A DNA stretch of 64,000 nucleotides from Actinomyces sp. oral taxon 414. Its GTDB lineage: Bacteria > Actinomycetota > Actinomycetes > Actinomycetales > Actinomycetaceae. Both the position numbers and the translations under genes were made by a program. Below are positions 45,344 through 54,357 of this stretch, piece after piece. The stretch covers positions 744,001 to 808,000 of the forward strand of contig NZ_CP012590.1 in NCBI RefSeq assembly GCF_001278845.1, in the 5' to 3' direction. The notes beneath the pieces were generated by a model that did not search any database, was not told the DNA's origin, and worked only from the letters and a program-made list of their open reading frames with translations. Position 1 is the first letter of the stretch, and each line of letters begins with the position of its first letter.

Positions 45344-46498
45344 ATGAGGATCGTCCTGGCCCCCGACTCCTTCAAGGAGAGCATGACGGCGCGCGAGGCT
45401 GCCCGGGCCATGGCCGAGGGCGTGAAGGACGCCGATCCCCGCGCCCGGACGGTCCTCGCCCCCATGTCCGACGGCGGGGAGGGCTTCGTCGACGCCGTCG
45501 CCGCCGCCTGGGGCGCCGACCTCGTCGACGCCGACACGGTTGACGCGCTCGGCCGGCCCATCCGGGCGGTCTACGGCCTGAGCGGCGGGCGCGCCGTCAT
45601 GGACGTCGCCGGCTGCGCCGGCCTGGAGCTCATCGCCCCCGCCGACCGCGACGTCCTCAGCTCCAGCACCGCGGGCCTGGGCCTGCTCATGAGGGACGCC
45701 CTGCGCCGCGGCGCCCGCACGATCCTCCTGGGCATCGGCGGCTCGGCCACCAATGACGCCGGGGTCGGCATGCTCCACGCCCTGGGGGCCGGGCTGCTCG
45801 ACGCCGACGGCCGCCCCCTCGCCCCCCGCCCCGACCAGCTCGACCGGCTCGCGACCATTGACGCCTCGGCCCTGGCCCCGCTCCTGGGCGGCGCGACCAT
45901 CAGGGTCGCCTGCGACGTCACCAACCCCCTGACCGGACCGAATGGCGCCACCGCCGTCTTCGGCCCCCAGAAGGGGGCGACCGCCGACCTCGTCCCGCGG
46001 CTCGAGCGCGCCCTGGAGCGCGTCGCGCGGGTCAGCGGCCACCGGGACCAGGCGGACGCGCCCGGTTCGGGCGCCGCCGGAGGCCTCGGCTTCGCGCTGC
46101 GGGCCTTCCTGGGCGCCGAGCTCGAACCGGGCGCCGAGCTCGTCGCCCGGCAGATCGCCCTGCCCGAGGCGGTGCGCGGCGCCGACCTCGTGCTCACCGG
46201 CGAGGGGACCGTCGACGCCCAGACCCCGGCGGGCAAGACGCCCGCCGGAGTCGCCCGCATCGCCGCCTCGGCCGGGGTGGACTGCGTCGTCCTGGCCGGG
46301 CGCGTCGGCCCCGGGGCCGAGCGCCTTCTGCGCTGCGGGGCGACCGAGATCATCGGCATCGGCCCGCCCGACGAGCCCCTGGCGCGGGCGCTGCGCCGCG
46401 GCCCGGACAATCTGCGCCGGGCGGTCGGCCAGTACCTGCGGCGCCGGCGCACGGACCCCCGCCCGCCAGCGGGCCCCGCCCACCTCACCAGATGGTGA
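45344..46498 (+). CDS. Glycerate kinase (GarK/GlxK family)
   Basis: 384 aa. MRIVLAPDSFKESMTA at the start, SDGGEGFVDAV, LLGIGGSATNDAGVGMLHALGA, DVTNPLTGPNGA and LTGEGTVDAQT are all glycerate kinase I hallmarks. It phosphorylates glycerate to 2-phosphoglycerate. GAGGAGG precedes the ATG. The 3' end overlaps the convergent M13 peptidase gene by 14 nt. Confidence 0.93.
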   Translation: MRIVLAPDSFKESMTAREAARAMAEGVKDADPRARTVLAPMSDGGEGFVDAVAAAWGADLVDADTVDALGRPIRAVYGLSGGRAVMDVAGCAGLELIAPADRDVLSSSTAGLGLLMRDALRRGARTILLGIGGSATNDAGVGMLHALGAGLLDADGRPLAPRPDQLDRLATIDASALAPLLGGATIRVACDVTNPLTGPNGATAVFGPQKGATADLVPRLERALERVARVSGHRDQADAPGSGAAGGLGFALRAFLGAELEPGAELVARQIALPEAVRGADLVLTGEGTVDAQTPAGKTPAGVARIAASAGVDCVVLAGRVGPGAERLLRCGATEIIGIGPPDEPLARALRRGPDNLRRAVGQYLRRRRTDPRPPAGPAHLTRW

Positions 46499-48578
46499 CC
46501 CGCTCCTGGGGCGCCAGCCACAGCGCGTCGCCCTCGCCCACGCCGAAGGCCTCGTAGAAGGCGTCGACATTGCGCACGATCCCGTTGCAGCGGAACTCCG
46601 CCGGCGAGTGCGGGTCGATGGTCAGCAGCAGGCGCGCGCGGTCCTCGCGGTCCTTGCCCCGCCAGATCCGCGCCCAGGAGTAGAAGAAGCGCTCCAGGGC
46701 GCTCAGCCCATCGATCACCGGGGCGTCGTCGAAGGAGCCGATGCCCCCGCGCCCCAGGGCCAGGCCGTAGGCCTTGAGCGCAATGCCCAGGCCCCCCAGG
46801 TCGCCGATGTTCTCCCCGATGGTCAGCGCCCCGTTGACGTGGGGCACCTCCTCCACCGGGGCGCCCTCCCGCCGGGCGGCGGCCACGAGCGAGGCCGGCC
46901 GGTAGGCGTCGTACTGGGCGATGAGCGCCCGCGTGCGCGCCTTGAAGGTCTCGCGGTCCGCCTCAGTCCACCAGTCCTCGACCCTGCCGGTCCCGTCGAA
47001 GGCCGAGCCCTGGTCGTCGAAGCCGTGGCCGATCTCGTGGCCGATGACCGCGCCGATGGCCCCGTAGTTGACGGCGTCGTCGGCCCCCGGATCGAAGAAG
47101 GGCGGCTGGAGGATGGCCGCGGGGAAGACGACCTCGTTCATCGTCGGGTTGTAGTAGGCGTTGACCGTCTGCGGGGTCATGTGCCACTCGGCGCGGTCCA
47201 CCGGGCCGGCCAGCCTGGTCAGGTTCCGGGCCAGGTCGAAGGCCTCGACGCTGCGCACCGAGGCCATGAGGTCGCCCGGGGCGACGACGACGCCGGAGTA
47301 GTCCCGCCAGGCGTCGGGGTAGCCGATCTTGGGGGTGAAGCGCGACAGCTTGTCCAGGGCGCGCTCGCGGGTGGCCCCGCCCATCCACTCCAGGGAGGAG
47401 ATGGAGGCCCGGTAGGCCTCGATGAGGTCGGCCACGAGGCGCTCCATGGCGGCCTTGTGCTCGGGCGGAAAGTGCCGGGCCACGTAGACCTCGCCCAGGG
47501 CCTCGCCCAGGCACCCCTCGACGAGCCCCACGCCCCGCTTCCAGCGGGCCCGCAGTTCGGCGACGCCCTGGAGCCGCCGGGAGTAGAAGGCGAAGCTCTC
47601 CTCCACGAAGTCGCTCGACAGCAGCGGGGCGCGGCCGTGGACCACATGCCAGACCGCCCAGGCCCGCAGGTCCTCCAGGGGGGCGCGGCGCCACACGTCG
47701 GCGGCGTGCGGCAGGTAGTCGGGCTGCTCCACAATCGCGCGCGACAGGAAGGATCCCATCTGCGCCCCGGCCTGCGAGGCCGCCGCGGCCACGCCCTCCC
47801 GCCAGGTCTCCCAGGGGAAGCCCGGGGCGGAGGAGACGATCTCGTCCCAGGTGCGCGGGTTGTTCATCTTCTCAATGTCGCGGCAGGTCACCCGGTCCCA
47901 GTGGCCGGCGGCCAGGTCCGTTTCGAGCACCATAATCCGCTCGGCCAGCTCCTGCGCCGTCGCCCCCAGGCGGGCCGGCAGCCCGGCCGACTCCATCATG
48001 CGGGTGATGTGCGCGACGTAGTCCCGGCGCAGGTCGGCCTGCGCCTCCTCGCGGTAGTAGGACTCGTCGGGCAGGCCCAGCCCGGCCTGCCCCACCCAGG
48101 TGGTGTAGTGATCGGGGTCGTTGAGGTCGTTCTCGACGTCGACATGGACGAAGCCGGAGAATCCCGCGGCGATCCCGGCCCCGATCGCGCGCGCCAGCGC
48201 CTCCTTGTCCGTCGCGCCCAGCAGCCCGGCCAGCTCCGCCTCCAGCGGGGAGGCGCCCAGGGCCTCAATGCGCTCGGCGTCCATGAAGGCGGCGTAGAGC
48301 GCGGCGATCTTGCCCCGCGGCGTCGTCGGCGGCTCGCCGTCGGCCGGCTCCCGGGCGGCGAGCTCGTCGAGGATGGCGCGGCAGGCCTTCTCCGCGGCGT
48401 CGCGCAGCACAATGAAGGAGCCGGTGGAGGGCCGGTCGGCGGGGATCTCGGTGGAGGCCAGCCAGGCGCCGTTGACGTGGCGGAACAGGTCGTCCTGGGG
48501 GCGGATGGAGGGATCGGCGGCGGCGGTCTCCAGGACTCCGGCGAGGACGGTGGGCGCGGGGGAGGTGGCTGAAGTCAT
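46485..48578 (-). CDS. M13-family zinc metallopeptidase (neprilysin/PepO-like)
   Basis: 697 aa. N-terminal FRHVNGAWLASTEIP, NAYYNPTMNEVVFPAAILQPPFFD, zinc site IGHEIGHGFDDQGS with the Glu in ENIGDLGGL, and C-terminal W (motif region). No signal peptide, so it is probably cytoplasmic, as PepO oligopeptidases are. It cleaves peptides up to about 30 residues. Confidence 0.94.
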   Translation of the reverse strand: MTSATSPAPTVLAGVLETAAADPSIRPQDDLFRHVNGAWLASTEIPADRPSTGSFIVLRDAAEKACRAILDELAAREPADGEPPTTPRGKIAALYAAFMDAERIEALGASPLEAELAGLLGATDKEALARAIGAGIAAGFSGFVHVDVENDLNDPDHYTTWVGQAGLGLPDESYYREEAQADLRRDYVAHITRMMESAGLPARLGATAQELAERIMVLETDLAAGHWDRVTCRDIEKMNNPRTWDEIVSSAPGFPWETWREGVAAAASQAGAQMGSFLSRAIVEQPDYLPHAADVWRRAPLEDLRAWAVWHVVHGRAPLLSSDFVEESFAFYSRRLQGVAELRARWKRGVGLVEGCLGEALGEVYVARHFPPEHKAAMERLVADLIEAYRASISSLEWMGGATRERALDKLSRFTPKIGYPDAWRDYSGVVVAPGDLMASVRSVEAFDLARNLTRLAGPVDRAEWHMTPQTVNAYYNPTMNEVVFPAAILQPPFFDPGADDAVNYGAIGAVIGHEIGHGFDDQGSAFDGTGRVEDWWTEADRETFKARTRALIAQYDAYRPASLVAAARREGAPVEEVPHVNGALTIGENIGDLGGLGIALKAYGLALGRGGIGSFDDAPVIDGLSALERFFYSWARIWRGKDREDRARLLLTIDPHSPAEFRCNGIVRNVDAFYEAFGVGEGDALWLAPQERVTIW

Positions 48579-48661
48579 GGTGCCAACCTAGCGGCGCGCG
48601 ATCCGCGCGCCCAGGCGCCGTTGATCCGATGCAATATGTTCGCGTGAGGCACAATCGGCGC

Positions 48662-49120
48662 ATGCGCATTCACATCGGCACCGATCACGCAGGATTCGAG
48701 CTCAAGACCCGCCTCGTCGAGCACTGGCGCTCCCAGGGGCACGAGGTCGTCGACCACGGCGCCTTCGAGTACGACCCCGCCGATGACTACCCCCCCTTCT
48801 GCTTCGCCTGCGGCGAGGGGGTCGTGGCCGACCCCGGCAGCCTCGGCGTGGTTCTGGGCGGCAGCGGCAATGGCGAGCAGATCGCCGCCAACAAGGTCCC
48901 GGGCGTGCGGGCGGCCCTGGTGTGGTCCGTGGAGACGGCGCGCCTGGCGCGGGCCCACAACAACGCCAATGTCGCCGGTTTCGGGGTGCGCCAGCACTCG
49001 GCCGGGGAGGCGGTGGAGATCCTCGACGCCTTCCTGGCCGAGCCCTTCCCGGCCGAGGCCCGCCACCAGCAGCGCCTCGACCGGATCAGCGCCTACGAGC
49101 GCGAGCGTCCCTGCGCCTGA
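48662..49120 (+). CDS. rpiB: Ribose-5-phosphate isomerase B
   Basis: 152 aa. MRIHIGTDHAGFELK, VVLGGSGNGEQIAANKVPGVRAAL, HNNANVAGFG match RpiB. The catalytic Cys common in E. coli RpiB (GTGIG) reads GSGNG here, as in actinobacterial RpiB where a Glu/Asp serves as base. It interconverts ribose-5-P and ribulose-5-P. CACAAT 6 nt before the ATG may be a leaderless -10. Confidence 0.93.
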   Translation: MRIHIGTDHAGFELKTRLVEHWRSQGHEVVDHGAFEYDPADDYPPFCFACGEGVVADPGSLGVVLGGSGNGEQIAANKVPGVRAALVWSVETARLARAHNNANVAGFGVRQHSAGEAVEILDAFLAEPFPAEARHQQRLDRISAYERERPCA

Positions 49121-49146
49121 GCCTGGCGGGCCCGCGCGCCGTCGGC

Positions 49147-49152
49147 TACGGT
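49147..49152 (+). promoter_or_regulatory. -10 hexamer, leaderless type, of the glycosylase gene
   Basis: TACGGT ends 7 nt before ATG 49160. No ribosome binding site is seen. Confidence 0.45.
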
Positions 49153-49159
49153 TCCGCCC

Positions 49160-50137
49160 ATGCCCGAGGGCCACACGATCCACCGACTCGCCGCCGCCCT
49201 GAGCGAGCTCTACGCCGGCCGGCGCCTGGCCGTCTCCTCGCCGCAGGGCCGCTTCGCGGCCGGGGCCGCGCGCCTGAACGGCCAGGTGCTGCTGGACGCC
49301 CGGGCGCACGGCAAGCACCTGTTCCTGCCTTTCGCCCCCGCGGCGGACCTGCCGCTCGACGACGATGCGGTTGTCTGGCTGCGCATCCATCTGGGCCTGT
49401 ACGGGGCGTGGACCTTCGACGGCGACGCCGAGTTCACCGCCCCGCACGCCATTGGGGCGCCCCGGCGCCGGGTGGGCGAGCGCGGCGAGCACCCGCTGCG
49501 CCACGGCGGCGGTTCCGCGCTGTCGGGCCTGTCCGGCGGCGAGGGCGACGCGGGGGCGCCCGCGCCGGGGCTGTGGGAGCCGCCCGAGCCGCGCGGGGCG
49601 GTGCGCCTGCGCCTGGCGGGCGAGCACGGCGTCGCCGACCTGACCGGGCCGGCCGCCTGCGAGCTGCTCGACGCCGAGGGCCTGGCCGCCGTGCGCCGCC
49701 GGCTCGGCCCCGACCCGCTGCGCGACGACGGCGATATCGAGGTCTTCGTCGCCGGGGTGCGCCGGCGGCGCAGGCCGATCGGCGAGCTGCTCATGGACCA
49801 GTCGGTCATCTCCGGGGTGGGCAATATCTTCCGCGCCGAGACGCTCCTGCGCTGCGGGGTGAGCCCCTTCCGGGCGGGCGACCGCCTGTCCGCGGACCGG
49901 GTGCGCTCCCTGTGGCGCGACCTGGTCCCGCTCATGGAGTACGGCGTGGCCACGGGCTTCATCACCACCGTCGAGGCCGCCGATGTCCCCGACCCGCTGC
50001 CCGAGGGGGACGAGGAGGCCGCGCGCTGGTACGTCTACCACCGCGCCGCCCGCCCCTGCCTGCGTTGCGGCGCCCCCGTGCGCGAGAGGACCGTGGCGGG
50101 GCGCCGCCTGTTCTGGTGCGCCGCCTGCCAGCGCTGA
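49160..50137 (+). CDS. Fpg/Nei-family DNA glycosylase/AP lyase
   Basis: 325 aa. MPEGHTIHR carries the Pro-1 nucleophile and Glu-2; AHGKHLFL supplies the conserved Lys; QSVISGVGNIFRAE is the H2TH region; the C-terminus has a zinc finger CLRCGAPVRERTVAGRRLFWCAACQR. It excises oxidised bases. The length is above the usual 270 because of an Ala/Gly/Pro-rich insertion near residues 110-150. The rpiB-glycosylase pair is also seen in mycobacteria (nei1). Confidence 0.92.
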   Translation: MPEGHTIHRLAAALSELYAGRRLAVSSPQGRFAAGAARLNGQVLLDARAHGKHLFLPFAPAADLPLDDDAVVWLRIHLGLYGAWTFDGDAEFTAPHAIGAPRRRVGERGEHPLRHGGGSALSGLSGGEGDAGAPAPGLWEPPEPRGAVRLRLAGEHGVADLTGPAACELLDAEGLAAVRRRLGPDPLRDDGDIEVFVAGVRRRRRPIGELLMDQSVISGVGNIFRAETLLRCGVSPFRAGDRLSADRVRSLWRDLVPLMEYGVATGFITTVEAADVPDPLPEGDEEAARWYVYHRAARPCLRCGAPVRERTVAGRRLFWCAACQR

Positions 50138-50209
50138 GGCCGGTCGATCCGGTTCGGACCCGCGGCGGGTCCGCTGCGGGTCCGTGGCGCGGGACCCGGC
50201 CGCGACGAT

Positions 50210-50215
50210 TACGGT
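50210..50215 (+). promoter_or_regulatory. -10 hexamer, leaderless type, of the hydrolase gene
   Basis: TACGGT-TGGGCC-GTG: a 6-nt gap to GTG 50222. Confidence 0.45.
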
Positions 50216-50221
50216 TGGGCC

Positions 50222-51535
50222 GTGAGCACGCCCTCGATCCATTTGTCCTCGGGCCCCTGGTCGCCCGCCACCGCCGGTCTCCTCACCCGCGACCATCATC
50301 TGACCGTCCCCCTCGACCGCTCCGGCGACGGCGACCGCTGGCCCGACGGCACGGCCACCCTGACCGTCTACGCCCGTGAGATCACCCGGGCCGAGGGCGG
50401 GGCGGCGCCCGTCGACCCGACCGCCAGGCCGCCGCTCGTCTTCCTCCAGGGCGGGCCCGGCTGCGAGGCCCCTCGGCCCTCGGCCGACGCGGGGCTGGGT
50501 TGGATCGGCGCGATCCTGGAGCACTACCGGCTCATTCTCGTCGACCAGCGCGGCACGGGCGCCTCCACGCCCGTCGACCGGCCGGACGCCGGGGGAGACG
50601 CCGCCGGCACGGCCCGGCTGCTCAGCCACATGCGGGCCGACGAGATCGTCGAGGACTGCGAGGACCTGCGCCGGGGGCTGGGGATTGAGCGCTGGAGCGT
50701 GCTGGGGCAGTCCTTCGGGGGGTTCTGCGTCACCCGCTACCTGTCGACCCACCCCGAGAGCCTGGAGCGCGTCCTGTTCACCGGTGGCCTGCCCGCCGTC
50801 GGCCACTCGATCGAGGAGGTCTACGCCTTGACCTTCCAGGCCATGCGGGCGCGCAGCGAGGAGTTCTACGCCCGCTACCCCGGCGACCGCGCGCGCTTCG
50901 CGGCCCTGGTCGAGCTGGCGGCGGCCGGGGGGCTGACCACCGCCGCGGGCGACGCCGTCGGGCCGGAGAGGCTGCGCTCGTTGGGCTCCGGCCTGGGGGC
51001 CGGCGGCGGCATAGACGCCCTCCACCACCTCCTGGAGCGCGATCCGCGCTCCTGGGCCTTCCGCTACGACCTGGGCGCGATGCTGCCCTTCGGCGGGCGC
51101 AATCCGCTGTACGCCGTCCTCCACGAGTCCTGCTGGGCCGACGGCGCCCGGACCCGCTGGGCGGCGCAGCGCATCCGGCCCGCCTGCTTTGAGGCGGACC
51201 CCACGCTGCTGACCGGCGAGCACGTGCGCTCCGACTTCTTCGAGGAGGACGCGACGTTGCGGCCCTGGCGGGAGGTGGCGGAATTGGTCGCCCAGTGGCA
51301 GTGGCCGGGCCTGTACGACCCGGCCGCGCTGCGCGACGGCGGCGTGCCGGGCGCGGCCGCCGTCTACGTCCGGGACGTGTACGTGCCCATGACCACGTCC
51401 CTGGAGACCGCGGCCCTCATCCCGGAGCTGCGCACGTGGGTGACCAGCGAGTTCGAGCACGACGGGTCGCGCTCGAGCGAGGGAGGGGTCTTCCGGCGTC
51501 TGCAGGCACTGGCCACCGGCGCCGTCCTGCGCTGA
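50222..51535 (+). CDS. Alpha/beta-hydrolase, prolyl aminopeptidase (S33) type
   Basis: 437 aa. LVFLQGGPGCEAPRP oxyanion region, LVDQRGTGASTPVD, and nucleophile elbow WSVLGQSFGGFCVTRYL with Ser in GQSFGG; VLFTGGLPAV follows. These match the proline iminopeptidase family, which releases N-terminal Pro from peptides. The long C-terminal part contains the cap and the catalytic His (SEFEHDGSR). Confidence 0.88.
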   Translation: MSTPSIHLSSGPWSPATAGLLTRDHHLTVPLDRSGDGDRWPDGTATLTVYAREITRAEGGAAPVDPTARPPLVFLQGGPGCEAPRPSADAGLGWIGAILEHYRLILVDQRGTGASTPVDRPDAGGDAAGTARLLSHMRADEIVEDCEDLRRGLGIERWSVLGQSFGGFCVTRYLSTHPESLERVLFTGGLPAVGHSIEEVYALTFQAMRARSEEFYARYPGDRARFAALVELAAAGGLTTAAGDAVGPERLRSLGSGLGAGGGIDALHHLLERDPRSWAFRYDLGAMLPFGGRNPLYAVLHESCWADGARTRWAAQRIRPACFEADPTLLTGEHVRSDFFEEDATLRPWREVAELVAQWQWPGLYDPAALRDGGVPGAAAVYVRDVYVPMTTSLETAALIPELRTWVTSEFEHDGSRSSEGGVFRRLQALATGAVLR

Positions 51536-51567
51536 CGGGCCCCTGCGCTGAAGCGGCCCGCACACGT

Positions 51568-51603
51568 GTCGTCGGCCGCCGCCCGTTCCCGGCGGCCGAC
51601 GAC
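51568..51603. terminator. Bidirectional hairpin terminator
   Basis: A perfect 14-bp stem (51568-51581 with 51590-51603) and 8-nt loop in the 78-nt gap between convergent hydrolase and L,D-transpeptidase genes. Confidence 0.75.
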
Positions 51604-51613
51604 GCGGCGGCTT

Positions 51614-53824
51614 TCAGTGGCTGACGACGGTGGTGCCCTCCTCGGCCCAGTTGTAGATCCACTCCGCCTCGGAGACGGGCATATTGATGCATCCGTGGGA
51701 GCCGGAGTAGCCGAAGCTGGAGCGCCACGGCGCCCCGTGGAAGGCGTAGCCCGAGTAGAAGTAGGACACCCAGGGCACGTCCTCGGTCACGTAGGTCGAG
51801 CCGTCGGCGTTCTCCCCCTGCATCGTCTGCATGCGGTGCTTGAGGTAGATGTGGTAGGTGCCCGTGACGGTCGGCGTCGCCGGGGCGCCGTCGACAATGC
51901 TGACCGGCCCGTGGACGACCGTGGCGCCCTCATAGGCGATGACGGTCTTGTTGGACAGGTTGATGTCGATCCACTTCTCTCCGGGGGCCGCCTGGTAGAT
52001 GAGGTTCTCCGCCCCGTCGGCGATGGTCTTGTCCTTCCAGGTGGCCTCGATGGTCTCGGTCTCGAAGGTTCCCGAGTAGGGGGTGCCCGAGCCCAGCGCC
52101 TGGGTGATGGCGGTGCTCAGGGCGTCCACATTGGTGACCTTCGTACCGTTGACCGCCTCGACCTTGACGGACACGACGGTGCCGCTGGAGTTGACGTTGC
52201 GCTCGCCGTTGACGGGCTCCTCGGCGACCTCCTCGCTCTGGGCCTGGACCCAGGCGGAGACCCTGGCGGAGTCCACGGAGAGCGTGGGGACGGCGCCCTG
52301 GGAGCTGGTCACCGTGATCCAGGAGGCCTTGGTGGCGTCGTCGGCGGTGAAGGAGTTCTTGCCGTCGGGCGTCTTGATTGTGACGTTCTGGCTGACCCAG
52401 TTATTGGCCTGGTCGGCGACGGCCTGGGCCTGGGCGTTGGAGACCTTGGGGGGCTGCGTGACGTAGTCCAGCGTAATGCTCTGGGGTGCGAGGGAGGTGG
52501 CGGCCCGCGTGGCCGCGGCGGTGGCCGCGGAGGTGTCGAGGCTGATGCCCTCGGAGCTGGGGACGGTGGTGAATGAGGTGCCGTCGTCGGCCAGGACGAC
52601 GGCGGCGTCGGTCGCCTTCGCCTGGTCCGGGGGGATGAGGCCTATGGTGTAGGTCTCGGCGGTGGCCTGGTCGCTGGTGACGACGACGGTGACGTCGTGC
52701 TGCGTCACGAGGGCCCTGAAGCGGTCGATGACATTGGCCGAGGCGGCCATGGCGGCGTCCGCCGTGGCCTCGGCGTCCACGGAGGTGCCCAGGTCGGCCA
52801 GGGTGGCCGTGGCGCTGACGTCGCCGTTAATGGTGACCGTGGCGGCCGCGGCGCGCTTCTGGATGAGGGCGACGATCTGCTCCCGGCTCATGCCGGCCAC
52901 GTCGACCCCGGCGACGGTGGTGCCCGGGACGGCGAGGGTGGCGTAGTGGGAGGCGTAGGCGTAGCCGCCGCCGGCCAGCGCGCAGACGAACAGCAGCGCC
53001 GCGGCCGCGACCCAGATCGGCCAGCGGCGGCGCGCGCGCCCGGCGGTGGCCGCGCTCACGGGGCTGTCGGCCTGCGGGGCCCGGCCCTTCCAGCCCTTCC
53101 AGCCCTCCTGCACCAGGTCGTCGCCGGCGGCCGGCGCCGCCGGGGCGGCCGGCGCTTCGGGGGCGGCCGGGACTTCGTCGGCGGCCGGTGTCTCGGGGGC
53201 GGACGGCGCCTCCGGGGCGAACGGGGCGGCGGAGGCGGGGGCGACCGACGGGGGCAGACCGCTGGAGTCGGCCGAGGGCACCAGGGCGGGCAGCGGCAGG
53301 CCCCCGCTCGGACCCGGCTCGGCGGGGGTCAGCGCCGAGCCGGCGGCCAGGGCGTCGGCGGCGAAGAAGGCCTGGCCGGCGCCGGGGGCCCCGTCATCCA
53401 TGTCGGTCGGGGCGGCGAAGCCGGGCGCCGGGGCGCCGGGGTCCGCCGCGCCGTCGGGTATTGAGACGGCGGCCGGAACGGCGGCGGGGTCGGGCGCGGG
53501 GGCCGGAACGGCGGCGGGGTCGGGCGCGGGGGCCGGAACGGCGGCGGGCGCCTGGGCGGGGCCGGGCGCGTCGTCGGCCGAGACGGCGAAATCGGGCGTC
53601 AGGGCGACGGCGTCCGCCACAATGTCGTCGGCCGAGACGGCGGCCGGCGCCCCGGCGGCGGACTGCGCCGCGTCGTCGTCGGGCGTGGCGGCGTTGAGGA
53701 CGGAGGACCGGCGCACCCCGGTGGCCTCGCCGTAGGGCGTGCTCAGGACGGTGGTCTCTGCGCCTTCGAGATCGAGATCTTCCTCGAGCGCCTGCTCGAG
53801 GGGGGGTCGTTCTTCGTCGTGCAT
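51614..53824 (-). CDS. L,D-transpeptidase (YkuD) with PG-binding domains
   Basis: 736 aa from ATG 53824 (an upstream in-frame start at 53905 adds 27 residues). The cytoplasmic N-terminal 250 residues are low complexity (Ala/Pro/Asp), followed by one membrane helix (WPIWVAAAALLFVCALAGGGYAYA), two PG_binding_4/VanW-type domains, and a YkuD domain with GAPWRSSFGYSGSHGCINMP containing the catalytic Cys. It makes 3-3 crosslinks or anchors proteins in peptidoglycan. The type II membrane topology suits an actinobacterial wall enzyme. Confidence 0.92.
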   Translation of the reverse strand: MHDEERPPLEQALEEDLDLEGAETTVLSTPYGEATGVRRSSVLNAATPDDDAAQSAAGAPAAVSADDIVADAVALTPDFAVSADDAPGPAQAPAAVPAPAPDPAAVPAPAPDPAAVPAAVSIPDGAADPGAPAPGFAAPTDMDDGAPGAGQAFFAADALAAGSALTPAEPGPSGGLPLPALVPSADSSGLPPSVAPASAAPFAPEAPSAPETPAADEVPAAPEAPAAPAAPAAGDDLVQEGWKGWKGRAPQADSPVSAATAGRARRRWPIWVAAAALLFVCALAGGGYAYASHYATLAVPGTTVAGVDVAGMSREQIVALIQKRAAAATVTINGDVSATATLADLGTSVDAEATADAAMAASANVIDRFRALVTQHDVTVVVTSDQATAETYTIGLIPPDQAKATDAAVVLADDGTSFTTVPSSEGISLDTSAATAAATRAATSLAPQSITLDYVTQPPKVSNAQAQAVADQANNWVSQNVTIKTPDGKNSFTADDATKASWITVTSSQGAVPTLSVDSARVSAWVQAQSEEVAEEPVNGERNVNSSGTVVSVKVEAVNGTKVTNVDALSTAITQALGSGTPYSGTFETETIEATWKDKTIADGAENLIYQAAPGEKWIDINLSNKTVIAYEGATVVHGPVSIVDGAPATPTVTGTYHIYLKHRMQTMQGENADGSTYVTEDVPWVSYFYSGYAFHGAPWRSSFGYSGSHGCINMPVSEAEWIYNWAEEGTTVVSH
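53471..53547. repeat. 30-bp tandem repeat within the L,D-transpeptidase gene
   Basis: Two exact 30-nt units (53471-53500, 53501-53530) and a partial third encode the repeat PAAVPAPAPD in the cytoplasmic low-complexity segment. Confidence 0.85.
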
Positions 53825-54038
53825 TGCTTGTCCCTGTCTGCAGGTCCCGGCCGGGCTGACCGGGACGCCAACTGAGGACTCTCGCGGCGAGCGCGGAGCA
53901 TCCATGGCCCATAACAGTCGGGTATCGGCAGAAAGTCAATGAACCGACGAGACGATGGGGCTGTGAGATCATCCATGCGCCCGTCGCGGCGCGGAGGCCG
54001 CCGGTTCGGCGGCGGCTGGACCGGTCGCGCGGCGCGGC

Positions 54039-54044
54039 TAGACT
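54039..54044 (+). promoter_or_regulatory. -10 hexamer of the gatCAB operon, leaderless type
   Basis: TAGACT ends 7 nt before ATG 54052. Confidence 0.5.
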
Positions 54045-54051
54045 CGGATCC

Positions 54052-54357
54052 ATGTCTGCCATCTCCTCCGCCGAGGTCGCCCGTGTCGCGGCCCTCGCCC
54101 GCGTGGCCCTGACGCCCGAGGAGGTGACGCGCCTGGCCGGTGAGCTCGACGCCGTCGCCTCCTCCTTCGCCCGGGTCACGAGCGTGGTCACCCCCGATCT
54201 GCCCGCCACCTCGCACCCGGTCCCCCTGACCAATGTGCTGCGCGAGGACGTGCCCGGGCCGACGCTCGACGTCGATGAGCTCCTGGCCGGGGCGCCGGCC
54301 AGCCGGGACTCCATGTTCCTCGTGCCCCGGATCCTCGGAGAGGACTCCGCCTCATGA
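54052..54357 (+). CDS. gatC: Asp-tRNA(Asn)/Glu-tRNA(Gln) amidotransferase subunit C
   Basis: 101 aa. [32 protein letters not shown] and a C-terminal [32 protein letters not shown] are typical of GatC. It stabilises GatA and links it to GatB. It overlaps gatA by 4 nt. Confidence 0.95.
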   Translation: MSAISSAEVARVAALARVALTPEEVTRLAGELDAVASSFARVTSVVTPDLPATSHPVPLTNVLREDVPGPTLDVDELLAGAPASRDSMFLVPRILGEDSAS

